In this document: piece after piece, positions 9,211 through 17,389 of the stretch
Numbering within the stretch: position 1 is the stretch's first letter
Layout: each line of letters starts with the position of its first letter
NCBI GenBank assembly: GCA_001970855.1
Contig: LSSN01003221.1
Coordinates: forward strand, 1-17,389
Direction: 5' to 3'
Length of the DNA stretch: 17,389 nt
From: Smittium culicis
Lineage: Eukaryota; Kickxellomycota; Harpellomycetes; Harpellales; Legeriomycetaceae
Program-made: the position numbers and the translations under genes
Notes under the pieces: model-generated
Databases searched by the model: none
The model's input: only the letters and a program-made list of their open reading frames with translations
What the model was told of the DNA's origin: nothing

Positions 9211-11377
9211 CACCTTCATTCCGAAACCGTTAAAAAATTTTCTATAAGTCTTAACTACATTTCATACTCATCGATATAACCATTTTAATAGATTATAGTT
9301 TATATTATTTAACCTATTTTTTTATAGGTTAATTCCCCATTATGAATAAAGTAACCTTGTTTTTAAACCTAGCAATATTTTAACATAATGAAATTATGCT
9401 ATAAAAGAATATGTACGCTTACTATTTACTCATAATTATCAAAGCTATCTTTAAGTATATCCTAATGCGTTCCATCTCGAACAAAATATAAGCATAATAA
9501 ATGACTTGAAGAGTTTTTAAAACCAAAATCGAATTTCGGAATACAATAAAAAAACCAATTATATTAATTATTTACAGCTTATAATATTGCTAGAAAAATA
9601 AAAATAAAGTACAGAATATCAACCGAATTTTTTGCCTAGATTTAACGATAAATTGACTATATTGAATTTTATAGTATATATCAAATACTAACTCAAATTT
9701 TATGAAGAGGATTGGAATAAATTTTTCATCATAATTTATCTTGATGGGTTGTTATCTCATATGGTTTGTATTATATTTTTTAGATTACTAGTGCATGAAA
9801 AAAAAAGTAATTCTTTATGTTGACAATTAAAAAAATATTACATAAATTTTAAATTTTTTCTCTTATTTTCACGAAACATAACTTGGCAGATAAAATAATT
9901 ACGATTTTTGTGAGATTTTAATTTTCTTTATCTTAAGCTTATAAGAAAATTTTAAATTGTAATACTAACCCTGCAATTTTGAATAAAATTCCTATGTTGG
10001 AATTATAATATAGTCTATTTATTTATTTTGTTGAAAGGATATTAATAGGTATAAAAGGTTCTACAACCCATCCTAAAATCATATATGTATTATTCTATCA
10101 TTCTGGATTGGTGTGTATAATGATTATGGCTTCTTTTTGCTATTATTTAGAAGAGTCGGATCGAGTTATAATGGCTATTTCTCAAGTTTTATATACTTGA
10201 AAGGGTTTTTATTTTGGTTAAGCACTTATGAAAATATGCTATAAACTCTTTTCTCCGATTTAATACGTTCTAAACTCAGCAGTATATATGTTTTTGATGA
10301 CTATAATATACCAATTCTTTCTATTTTAGTATCTGTAAAACACCACATTTTTAGATCATTTGAGCTTATTTTTGATCTATATTATCAGGGTTCTTTGAAT
10401 TTTTTTGGATCCTAAAAATTTTTTCAAACCAAACTTTAAAACCATATAAATTATTAATAATCGTATGAAAATTATATAAATATATTTGGTAAACGCGAAT
10501 TAGCAGGGTTGTGAAATTTTTTTGTTTTTAGTTAAGTGATTCTGTAGTAGTTGAAGCTATGTTACATATAAACTGTAGAAATTTCATATAATTTTAGAAT
10601 AAAAAAGCGAATAATCAGGTAACATTAAAATTCCATGTTATAATACTCTGATAGTTTGTTTTTTAATCGACATTGAACTCGGAAAATCATGATTTTTTAT
10701 AGTTCAGAGTTTCGATAATGGATTGAAATTTTTATATTTTTCCAGAGTGGGTTTGAATAATCAAGACGTCATAAAAAATCTATTAAATTAAATACCAAAA
10801 TTAAATATTCAATAATAATGTAACCATTAAAGCAATCTATTTTATAGTAAACGAATTCTATTTGAAGTAAAATTTCATCTCCCTCGTATTATTAGATTTA
10901 GTTAATATTTGAATATGAACTCGTGGAATATCATTTAAAACGATAAATATATTATTTTTACACAATTGAAACTTATGAAATTACATATAACTCTGGAAAA
11001 AAATTAGACAATTTTAATGTTTAACAGCAATAAGTTGCTACTGCCATCTTGCAGGCTGGGAATTAAATTGTAAAAAAAAAGATATTTAAATTTTTTTTTA
11101 ATGACTATATAACTGTATGCTATGAAAAAATAAAAATAATGTAATATAATATAATATAATATAATATAATATAATATAATAACGAGCAATATTCGAAAAG
11201 CTGGATTACCATAAAAAATTAAAACTAGAATATCACCGCTACATATTCGAGATGTATCAGATAACTTTTGCTATATATATAGCAGAAAATTCTTGTACCA
11301 TAATGAACCTTGAGAATTTTGTAGTCTAATAATGCGATATTTTTTCAGGCAATAAGAAAAAAATTTGATAAGACACG
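9211..11377. other. Gap between the converging ETF-alpha and RGS genes
   Basis: No gene could be supported in this 2.2-kb stretch. Two stop-free stretches of about 60 codons on the plus strand (10012-10200 and 10245-10415) lack known motifs and are within chance expectation for this composition. A small hairpin AGCAA-TAAG-TTGCT lies near 11025-11040. A perfect 14-bp palindrome GCTATATATATAGC lies at 11270-11283. The 3' untranslated region of the minus-strand RGS gene must lie at the right end, but no AATAAA on that strand was found close to the stop. Confidence 0.5.
11143..11182. repeat. ATAAT microsatellite
   Basis: About eight tandem copies of ATAAT lie about 200 bp beyond the stop codon of the RGS gene. 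The copies are identical, so the array is recent or still slipping. Confidence 0.9.
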
Positions 11378-13705
11378 TTAAGGCTTAATAAAATTCTTGT
11401 TTAGAGAAAAGTGGTGACGCTTGTACAATTTTGCATTTTTCAGGTTTTTGCTTTCGAGGTAATATGGGAATACACCAAAGTATAACAAATCTAGTACTTC
11501 TTCACGAGCGTCATCAAATATGCCAATAGTGAATTCTCCTACTCTATAATTTTCCATAACATCATCAATAATAGATCTATGAATATTCATTGTTAAATTT
11601 GAATTGGGGTTAATAAATGTGTTGCAGAAGGCCTGGAATATCGGTTTCAGTTTATTAGGAACGATAGAATTAGGGTTGATCTCAACATTTGGGTAGAGAT
11701 ATTCTAGAGCGTCACAGATGGTGATGGACATTGGAGTGTTGGTTAATAGTCTATCGACTATAATAGATGAAAAGCCATTTTTGTTAGCATGATCTGACTT
11801 GTTCTGAACTTTATCAAATTTACTTTGACGCTTCATAATTGTATTAGGATTAGTACTTTCCCCAATATTCAAGTGATGTGATTTTTCGTATCCAGGACTG
11901 AGAATATGCGAGTCAGGAATAAAATCATTATTTTCTCCATTGGAAAGCTTCTTCAAAGTTCCTGAGCTTTGGAAATCGTTGAATTTTATCTTGTCAGAAA
12001 TGTTTGATTCGGAGTACTTGTTGTTCTTGTAGCTATTGATACGATCCATTGAATTATCTATTTCTGCATTCTCGGCATATGAAACCCTAAACATGCTGTT
12101 ATTTTCATTGTTGTCAAGCTCTTCCAGTACACGTTTTTTGAGTATTTGATATTCATCCAAAAAGAGAATTAAATCATAAGAAATGTACTCTTTAGAGAAT
12201 TTTTTAAGCTGACTATACATATTTTCGCTGTCAAGCATAGAAAGGAATTCGCGTCTATAGTCTGCCGATTTTCCTGTGAAGCTAGATTTGAAATTCTTAG
12301 ATGCACTACGAGTATTTCGCCTGACAGTGGGATTAGCATAGTCATTTGTAGTATAAGCAACGCTATAATTTTTCATTTTAAACATTGGGAAAACTACGCT
12401 AAATATATGGCTGATTAGAAGTAGTATAAAGATTGTGGTTGAAGGTGAAAGAGCAAATATTTTGTGCTCTCCAATTATTTTATGCCAAATGCTGAATGCT
12501 ATCATCGTTACTGTGCTCAAAATCGATACGCTAATTAGTTCAATAACTAGGAATCTGAATTCTCTGTAACGCCTAAGAGCAAATGAACACGCAGGGAAGA
12601 TTACTAGTCCAAAAACGGAATGTACAACAAAATATGATATAAGCCATCCGTTAGACATTAACTTATTTCCCACGCTAATCTTTGGCGCGCTTAGATTATT
12701 AGTCCTTTCCAAAGTCACCAAAATGATTGCAGAAATCACAATATATCCAACGATGAAAGATGTTATTAGGCCATCTCTATAATATGCCTTCTGTGAGTTT
12801 AGTTTGCTTAGCTTTCGCTCATAGTCAGAAGTTATTTTAACGATATCCATATTACTTATATTTCCAACCAAGGAGTGGTGATTCGTGTTTATTAAGTCTG
12901 AGTATACACCACTAGACTCACCGCGAAGAAACTCGGATCCGATGGTTGATCGGTTGTTCTGAGCTTTGAGGAAAGAAAAATAGTTGACTTTAGCCTTGTT
13001 AAAGCTAATGAAATAAATCGCCTTCAAGGCTCTAAATAACAAGCTTAAGAACCATGAAATTAAGCCCGTATAGAAAATAAGAATCATAAACAAAAATGAA
13101 GTTAAATCGAACCCAATATATATCAAAGTAGCTATAGAAATAATCAGGTTCAAGGCAACTTGTAAAACGAGCAGTTTTATACTACGGTGCCTAAAACCAC
13201 GTCTACTTGGAGCCGTACGAAGATGGTACATCCATAAAGTGTAAAGTATAAGCATAGTGTATCCTATCATGATTGCCAACGTTACAAACTGATGCCCAGG
13301 ATTGCTAGAGCTACGGCTTTTCAATTCTTGGATGTGTTTTGGTGAATCGTCAATGCCTTTTCCGATGATATTGGGCATCACCATATCTGGGTCAAATGAG
13401 CTACCGGTAGGCGAAGGACCTACAGACTGAGGCCCATTTGAATCCATTGCTGAATCTGTTGGTATGGGGGTAGCTTGAGTTAAAGTAGCATCTGTGTTAA
13501 ATTGAGTATTTTGGACTGAGGTTAAGAATGTAGTGTATGGAGTATATATGGTTGGGGTAAAATCGGTATTCTTGCTAGGGGTGACTTGGCTATTGTCTTG
13601 GTCATTAATTCCGGGAATCAGTACGCCTCCAATTTGGCTATTGAAGCCACTATCCATAAATTCTTCATTATTAAAAATATTTGTTATTATGATATTATCT
13701 GCCAT
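11378..13705 (-). CDS. Seven-transmembrane receptor with C-terminal RGS domain
   Basis: This single-exon gene encodes 775 residues. The start is the first ATG after an in-frame TAA two codons upstream and has A at -3. Residues 1-138 are Ser/Thr/Asn-rich with no clear signal peptide. Seven hydrophobic segments lie at about 139-160, 176-198, 203-233, 312-332, 353-376, 384-406 and 418-442. The long loop after the third (about 235-310) carries charged residues. The cytoplasmic tail holds an RGS-like domain in two pieces. Residues 487-524 (FLSMLDSE, then DLILFLDEYQ) match the first helices. Residues 685-752 (IFQAFCNTFINP, IFDDAREEVLDLL, FPYYLES) match the last helices. Between them sits a polar insert of about 160 residues rich in Asn/Ser/Lys. 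RGS domains accelerate GTP hydrolysis by G-alpha subunits; 7TM-RGS fusions are known in fungi (GprK type) and plants (AtRGS1). The Asn usually found in helix 4-5 of the RGS fold appears to be Asp511. Ligand and G-alpha partner cannot be inferred. Confidence 0.85.
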   Translation of the reverse strand: MADNIIITNIFNNEEFMDSGFNSQIGGVLIPGINDQDNSQVTPSKNTDFTPTIYTPYTTFLTSVQNTQFNTDATLTQATPIPTDSAMDSNGPQSVGPSPTGSSFDPDMVMPNIIGKGIDDSPKHIQELKSRSSSNPGHQFVTLAIMIGYTMLILYTLWMYHLRTAPSRRGFRHRSIKLLVLQVALNLIISIATLIYIGFDLTSFLFMILIFYTGLISWFLSLLFRALKAIYFISFNKAKVNYFSFLKAQNNRSTIGSEFLRGESSGVYSDLINTNHHSLVGNISNMDIVKITSDYERKLSKLNSQKAYYRDGLITSFIVGYIVISAIILVTLERTNNLSAPKISVGNKLMSNGWLISYFVVHSVFGLVIFPACSFALRRYREFRFLVIELISVSILSTVTMIAFSIWHKIIGEHKIFALSPSTTIFILLLISHIFSVVFPMFKMKNYSVAYTTNDYANPTVRRNTRSASKNFKSSFTGKSADYRREFLSMLDSENMYSQLKKFSKEYISYDLILFLDEYQILKKRVLEELDNNENNSMFRVSYAENAEIDNSMDRINSYKNNKYSESNISDKIKFNDFQSSGTLKKLSNGENNDFIPDSHILSPGYEKSHHLNIGESTNPNTIMKRQSKFDKVQNKSDHANKNGFSSIIVDRLLTNTPMSITICDALEYLYPNVEINPNSIVPNKLKPIFQAFCNTFINPNSNLTMNIHRSIIDDVMENYRVGEFTIGIFDDAREEVLDLLYFGVFPYYLESKNLKNAKLYKRHHFSLNKNFIKP

Positions 13706-14563
13706 TATTTATGATACCAGCTCCCAGAAAAGCTGTTTATTGTATAAAGTCGGTCTGATTTTTTATGCGTAAACAATAATAGCTGATGAAGGTATGATTA
13801 TGGAAATTTTTATAGATTCTTTAGTGTTTGATAAATATCTACTTTATTGAATTCGTCGTCGCAATGATTATTGATGTATAAAATGTAATAAAATGGTCAA
13901 ACTAGTTGTGGGTAGTTCAAAAAACCAAAGATGATAATGCAGCAGTCAAAAAATAAGAGATGTTGAACTATGAAACTAGACGAAGTTAGTAAATGCAATT
14001 AAGAGGAAAGGGCGGAAAATTCGAATGTAAAGTTCATAAAGTAACTAGGAATTTATTTGACTATATGTTGAGCCTTGGGATCCCATAAAAAATGAAATAT
14101 ATCCTGATTATATTTTATCTGCCTTCATTATATTCGACAGGTAAAAAAAAAACCCTTTATTTCTAGCATCAAACATTATTTGTTAGGGACTATGAGAAAG
14201 ATTATGCTAATATATGACTTAGAGCAGACAGATACAAGTAATATGTGAATCAATTATAAATCCATTTGTAATATCTGGCGGTAACTACACAAATCTGATA
14301 AAGCCCAGTAATATCTATAAATAGCTTTAAACAACATCAACTCCCTACTGGGTAGCTTATGTCATTATTATGCGTGTTGGAATTGGGAATTTAAGATAAA
14401 AGCATAGACAAATAAAATATTATAATTATAATCCAGTGAGCTTGAAAGTTCAGCTTGTATCCAATAATTTTGAGGATTCTATTCGCTTTTAATAGTTATT
14501 TATTTTTATATAATTATAAAATTTCAATTTGATCTAAATGTCAAGAATTGTAAAAATTCATAA
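13706..14563. other. Upstream region of the RGS gene
   Basis: No gene is visible in this 0.86-kb stretch, which should include the promoter of the minus-strand RGS gene. On that strand an AT-rich TTTATACAATAAA lies about 40 nt before the start codon, but no element can be assigned with confidence. A weak inverted pair CCCAGTA/TACTGGG spans 14304-14352. Confidence 0.4.
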
Positions 14564-14567
14564 TTAA

Positions 14568-14757
14568 GCCTTTCCCGCGCGGTAGACTATTTTTGACCTG
14601 CAAAATATAGCCAACAGCATTCAATTAAAATACTTTAATTCCGAGGCTATAAGAAGTATTGCTATATTGTAAAATGACAGCAAATAGTAAATTTCATTAT
14701 TTAACCATTAACGAATCGATAAATTGAATTTTTCAAAGAGCGTATGACGTGAAAGGG
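14568..14757 (-). mobile_element. Small TTAA-type element, copy 5
   Basis: This 190-bp copy in minus orientation has TTAA on both sides (14564-14567 and 14758-14761). It starts GCCTTTCCCG and ends CGTGAAAGGG. It keeps the subterminal GCGGTAGACTATTTTTGA and the internal ACTTTAATTCCGAGGC and ACAGCAAATA. Confidence 0.9.
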
Positions 14758-14845
14758 TTAAATAGGAATTAGCAGCTGTAAACTATAAATTTTTTACAAT
14801 GCGAGGAAATTCTTCACTATTATTTTATTTTTCGCTCAGCTTTAG

Positions 14846-15034
14846 GCCTTTCACAGGTGGTAGGCTAGTTTTGATCAATCAAATTTAGAAAATTAGATAT
14901 TACTAAAATTACTTAATTCCCTGACCTTATGAACAATTGGCTTATTGAATAAAAACAGCAAATAATATTTATACTTATAAATCATAAGCGAATAAATAAA
15001 TTCGTTTGCTATAAGCGCGCTCGACGGAAAAGGG
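14846..15034 (-). mobile_element. Small TTAA-type element, copy 6
   Basis: This 189-bp copy in minus orientation is flanked by TTAG (14842-14845) and TTAA (15035-15038). It starts GCCTTTCACA and ends CGGAAAAGGG. Internal ACTTAATTCCCTGACC and CAGCAAATAAT match the family. It lies 88 bp from copy 5. Confidence 0.87.
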
Positions 15035-15160
15035 TTAATAATTATGAAATATTATTGGCACATCAAATTAGAAACTATGGGTATAAAAAAAATAAAAAAT
15101 AGTAAATTTGCTATGATGCATAAAAAAATTATATACCCTAAAACAATTATATCTCTTTAA

Positions 15161-15349
15161 CCCTTTCCCGTCCAACACTCTTTAAAAATATCAATTTATT
15201 GATTCGTTTATGATTTATAAGCAAGTTTATTATTTGCTTATTTATTATAATATACCAATAGCTATATGATCCTTGGAATTAAAGTGTTTTAATTGAACAC
15301 TGTTGGCTGTATCTGGTGGGTCAAAAATAGTCTACCGCCCGGGAAAGGG
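15161..15349 (+). mobile_element. Small TTAA-type element, copy 7 (best preserved; family reference)
   Basis: This 189-bp element has perfect 10-bp terminal inverted repeats, CCCTTTCCCG and CGGGAAAGGG, and exact TTAA target duplications (15157-15160 and 15350-15353). It has no coding capacity. TTAA duplication with termini starting CCC is the hallmark of piggyBac-superfamily elements, so the family is best read as a piggyBac-type MITE that depends on a transposase encoded elsewhere. Intact ends and duplications mark this as the youngest-looking copy. Confidence 0.93.
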
Positions 15350-15369
15350 TTAAAAGTCTAATAAGTTGA

Positions 15370-15624
15370 ATAACTAAAGGAAAACGGAATCAATCTAACA
15401 ACCGAAAGATCCACCGAGGCATTGCTTCAATTAGGCTGGATTGCTGCAGTCACAAGATTCGTGGAACTAAGCTCGTTACAAAAAAAAACGAATTCGTTGA
15501 TAACATTGAGGCCCTTAGTCGGAGTCCACGTCTAACATGGTTAATAAAAAACTCGCTCCTAAACATAAGTGGGAATGATGCAGCCGCTGATAAAGAAATT
15601 TTATTAATTTCTGATATTATTTGA
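15370..15624 (+). pseudogene. Unidentified coding-like remnant between element copies
   Basis: This stop-free stretch of 84 codons has no ATG near its start and ends at TGA 15622. It is noticeably richer in G+C than the surrounding DNA. Its translation includes TKLVTKKNEFVDNIEALSRS and LIKNSLLNISGND. A second plus frame overlapping its left part reads TERSTEALLQLGWIAAVTRF. The two frames together recall the N-terminal region of ISXO2-like transposases with a frame change between them, but the zinc-binding cysteines are not in place. The opposite strand is also open (15450-15650) and carries no known motif. Treat as a probable transposon scrap of unknown family. Confidence 0.3.
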
Positions 15625-15670
15625 TAAAATAATGATTTTCTGAGCCTCAAGATTAAAGCTTTTTTTTTTT

Positions 15671-15725
15671 GAATTTAGTTGAATATATTTTGCAGATCAA
15701 AAACAGGAATCCACCCGAGAAAGGG
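15671..15725 (+). mobile_element. Small TTAA-type element, copy 8 (3' fragment)
   Basis: Only the last 55 bp or so are present, in plus orientation: TTTAGTTGAA, then GATCAAAAACAG and CACCCGAGAAAGGG, followed by TTCA in place of TTAA. The 5' part is missing; a T-run precedes the fragment, which may mark the truncation point. Confidence 0.75.
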
Positions 15726-15752
15726 TTCAAAGTTGTTTTTACCTACTTTTAA

Positions 15753-15944
15753 CCCTTTCTGGGGCGGTTGACTTTTTTTGAACTATCAAAATCATCTAAC
15801 TATATTACATAAAGATAAATCAATTTATGAATAATACTTATCTATTGGTTACGAATTTTATTGCGTTCAATAATAAATTATTTATAATTTACTTATCCAA
15901 TTATGATTTTTAAAAAAGCTTAATAGAGTTGGCACCGGAAAATG
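15753..15944 (-). mobile_element. Small TTAA-type element, copy 9
   Basis: This 192-bp copy in minus orientation has TTAA on the left (15749-15752) and TTAT on the right (15945-15948), the latter shared with copy 10. It starts CCCTTTCTGGGGCGGTTGAC and ends CCGGAAAATG. The interior is more diverged than in its neighbours, though CTATTGG and the outer blocks remain. Confidence 0.85.
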
Positions 15945-15948
15945 TTAT

Positions 15949-16135
15949 CCCTTTGGCGGGCGGCAGACTATTTTTGATCTAAAAAATATAGTTAACTGAA
16001 TTTATTATAAACAGTTTAATACTGATGCTTTGAGAAATACTGTTTTTTTGTTGAAATACAGCAAATAATTGATCTACGTATGTCATATACGAATCAATAA
16101 ATTCGGATTATTTAAGAGTGTTGGACAAGAAAGGG
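15949..16135 (-). mobile_element. Small TTAA-type element, copy 10
   Basis: This 187-bp copy in minus orientation is flanked by TTAT on both sides (15945-15948 and 16136-16139). It starts CCCTTTGGCGGGCGGCAGAC and ends ACAAGAAAGGG. Internal ACAGCAAATAATTG and GAATCAATAAATTC match the family. It abuts copy 9 with only the shared TTAT between them. Confidence 0.88.
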
Positions 16136-16244
16136 TTATGAGAAAATAATTACAAGTAATCAAAAAAAAAAAAAATTGAAATCTGACCCTATTCACGGAG
16201 TCAGAATAAAATATTCAGCTATTTTTGGTTACTTGACGACATAA

Positions 16245-16435
16245 CTCTTTAGTGTCCAACACTATTTAAAAAAAAAACAATGTTATTATTCGTTTAAGAT
16301 TTATAAGCAATTTTATTATTCTCTAATATTTTACAATATGCCAGTATTGTTTAAAATCTCGTAATTATAGTGTTTTATTTGACCACAGTTGGCTATATCT
16401 AATGATTTAAAAATAATCTACCGCCCGGGAACGGG
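16245..16435 (+). mobile_element. Small TTAA-type element, copy 11
   Basis: This 191-bp copy in plus orientation is flanked by ATAA (16241-16244) and TTAA (16436-16439). It starts CTCTTTAGTGTCCAACAC and ends ACCGCCCGGGAACGGG. It keeps ATTCGTTTAAGATTTATAAG and TATGCCAGTATTGTTTAAA. Confidence 0.88.
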
Positions 16436-16439
16436 TTAA

Positions 16440-16796
16440 TAGACTATTTACTATTTTGTTATATCTACATTAATTTCAAGGGTTTGATGATTTACGAATA
16501 AAATTATTTTTAATGGATTAATCCTTGCTATTTTAGTTATATCCTAACTTGCTTTTTGTTAATTGCCTGACTAAACGATCTTTAACTTTTTTGATGAATT
16601 ATTTCTTAAAAAAGTAGATATTTTAATATGACGAGACTCTATTACTCTAGCATAATAATATTAAAAAAAGCTATATATCAATGCTCGTAATGATTAAAAG
16701 GTGTTAATAAATTATTGAATGCTTTATTTTATCCTGAAAATTAGAACCTGTTAAAAGAAAGTTGATGGTTTAAATATAATTTCAGTATATATAGCT
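16440..16796. other. Gene-free spacer between element copies
   Basis: Nothing recognisable was found in this AT-rich stretch: no open frame of note and no family termini. Confidence 0.5.
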
Positions 16797-16800
16797 TTAA

Positions 16801-16990
16801 CCCCTTCCCGTTCAACGTTCTTTAATATACTGAATTTAATGGTTCGTTTATTATTTAAAAGCTGTTCTATGTTTTTCTGTTATTTTACAATATAACAATA
16901 TTTCTTAAGGACTCGGAGTTATACTAAATTAGTTGAATACAATTTGTTATATTTGGTAGATCAAAAATAGTCTACTGCCCGATAGAAGGA
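16801..16990 (+). mobile_element. Small TTAA-type element, copy 12
   Basis: This 190-bp copy in plus orientation has exact TTAA on both sides (16797-16800 and 16991-16994). It starts CCCCTTCCCGTTCAACG and ends CTACTGCCCGATAGAAGGA. Internal GGTTCGTTTATTATTTA and GGACTCGGAGTTATA follow the family pattern. Confidence 0.9.
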
Positions 16991-16994
16991 TTAA

Positions 16995-17389
16995 ATTGAG
17001 AAACTAGCTTTGTCTCACTAATTGTACCGTTTTTTTCAAAAACTAGAAACCCTTGATTTATAGATGTTTTTTTTTTTATTATTTTACACTTGAAAATCGA
17101 TATGACATGACGATAAAGCAAAACATTTTTATACGTGATGCGATTTTTTTTTTTTTTAAAGATAACGAGTTTTTATATCAATTAAAAAAAAATTGAATAA
17201 TTGATTCAGCTTTTGTGCGCATTTAAATCGTACTTGTCTTTTAATCCGTTGCATAAGGAACACTCACCCCTCATTCAGATTAGAACATATCGCTTCTGTA
17301 TTCATATTCGCTTAACTGGTAAAAAATGAAAGCATTTATTTCATATAGTTAAAAACCTGAACAATGGATATATGATAAATATTTAAAAA
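16995..17389. other. Gene-free right end of the window
   Basis: This is AT-rich DNA with T-runs of ten or more near 17068 and 17147. No gene, repeat copy or RNA structure was recognised. Confidence 0.5.

Noticed and set aside
10012..10415. Two consecutive plus-strand stop-free stretches of about 60 codons, the first hydrophobic, that could be a decayed membrane-protein gene.
   Set aside because: No recognisable motif, no splice sites that join them convincingly, and lengths within chance expectation over 17 kb and six frames.
11004..11189. Minus-strand open frame rich in Ile and Tyr.
   Set aside because: It is produced by the ATAAT microsatellite and adjoining low-complexity DNA.
13533..13772. 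79-codon plus-strand open frame at the 5' end of the RGS gene.
   Set aside because: It is antisense to the Ser/Thr-rich N-terminus of the RGS protein and its translation shows no motif.
14568..16990. Regularly spaced repeats as a possible CRISPR-like array or satellite.
   Set aside because: Copies occur in both orientations, at irregular spacing, with their own terminal inverted repeats and TTAA flanks. This is transposon insertion, not a tandem or CRISPR array.
1..17389. tRNA or rRNA genes.
   Set aside because: No T-loop consensus (GGTTCRANYCC type) paired with a plausible acceptor stem, and no conserved rRNA block, was found on either strand by eye. A covariance-model search would be decisive.

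Overview
The window is AT-rich eukaryotic DNA, about one quarter G+C by eye. It carries two genes that look intact, several dead transposons and a dispersed family of very small transposable elements. The best guess for the source is an AT-rich fungus, perhaps an early-diverging (zygomycete-type) lineage. The reasons are short GT-AG spliceosomal introns of 93-117 nt, a nuclear gene for a mitochondrial flavoprotein subunit with an N-terminal targeting sequence, and a seven-transmembrane receptor fused to an RGS domain, an architecture known in fungi. Nothing prokaryotic (operon, CRISPR array, Shine-Dalgarno site) is present. Species-level placement is not possible from the sequence alone.

Layout: 1-2179 is gene-free AT-rich DNA. 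2180-3038 is a large inverted repeat with arms of about 245 bp and roughly 93 percent identity, enclosing two head-to-head copies of a small TTAA-type element. 3039-4199 is low-complexity A-rich DNA. A decayed copy of the small element follows at 4200-4388, then a broken PIF/Harbinger-type transposase (4514 to about 5590) and a possible Tc1/mariner scrap (5688-5780). After more gene-free DNA, one well-defined small element lies at 7129-7317, upstream of a five-exon gene for the electron transfer flavoprotein alpha subunit (7670-9129, + strand). A 2.2-kb gap separates this from a single-exon 7TM-RGS gene on the minus strand (13705-11378). From 14568 to 16990, on the 5' side of that gene, lie eight more copies of the small element, seven full-length and one fragment, partly back to back.

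The two genes have no evident functional link. ETF-alpha, with ETF-beta, carries electrons from mitochondrial acyl-CoA and other dehydrogenases to ETF-ubiquinone oxidoreductase. The 7TM-RGS protein would sense a signal at a membrane and speed up GTP hydrolysis by a G-alpha subunit. They read toward each other across the 2.2-kb gap.

The most distinctive content is the small-element family: 12 copies counted by eye, about 187-192 bp when full length, with termini CCCTTTCCCG/CGGGAAAGGG and TTAA or near-TTAA flanks. This is the signature of non-autonomous piggyBac-type elements. The family clusters next to the RGS gene and also forms the core of the big palindrome. No transposase that could mobilise it is in the window.
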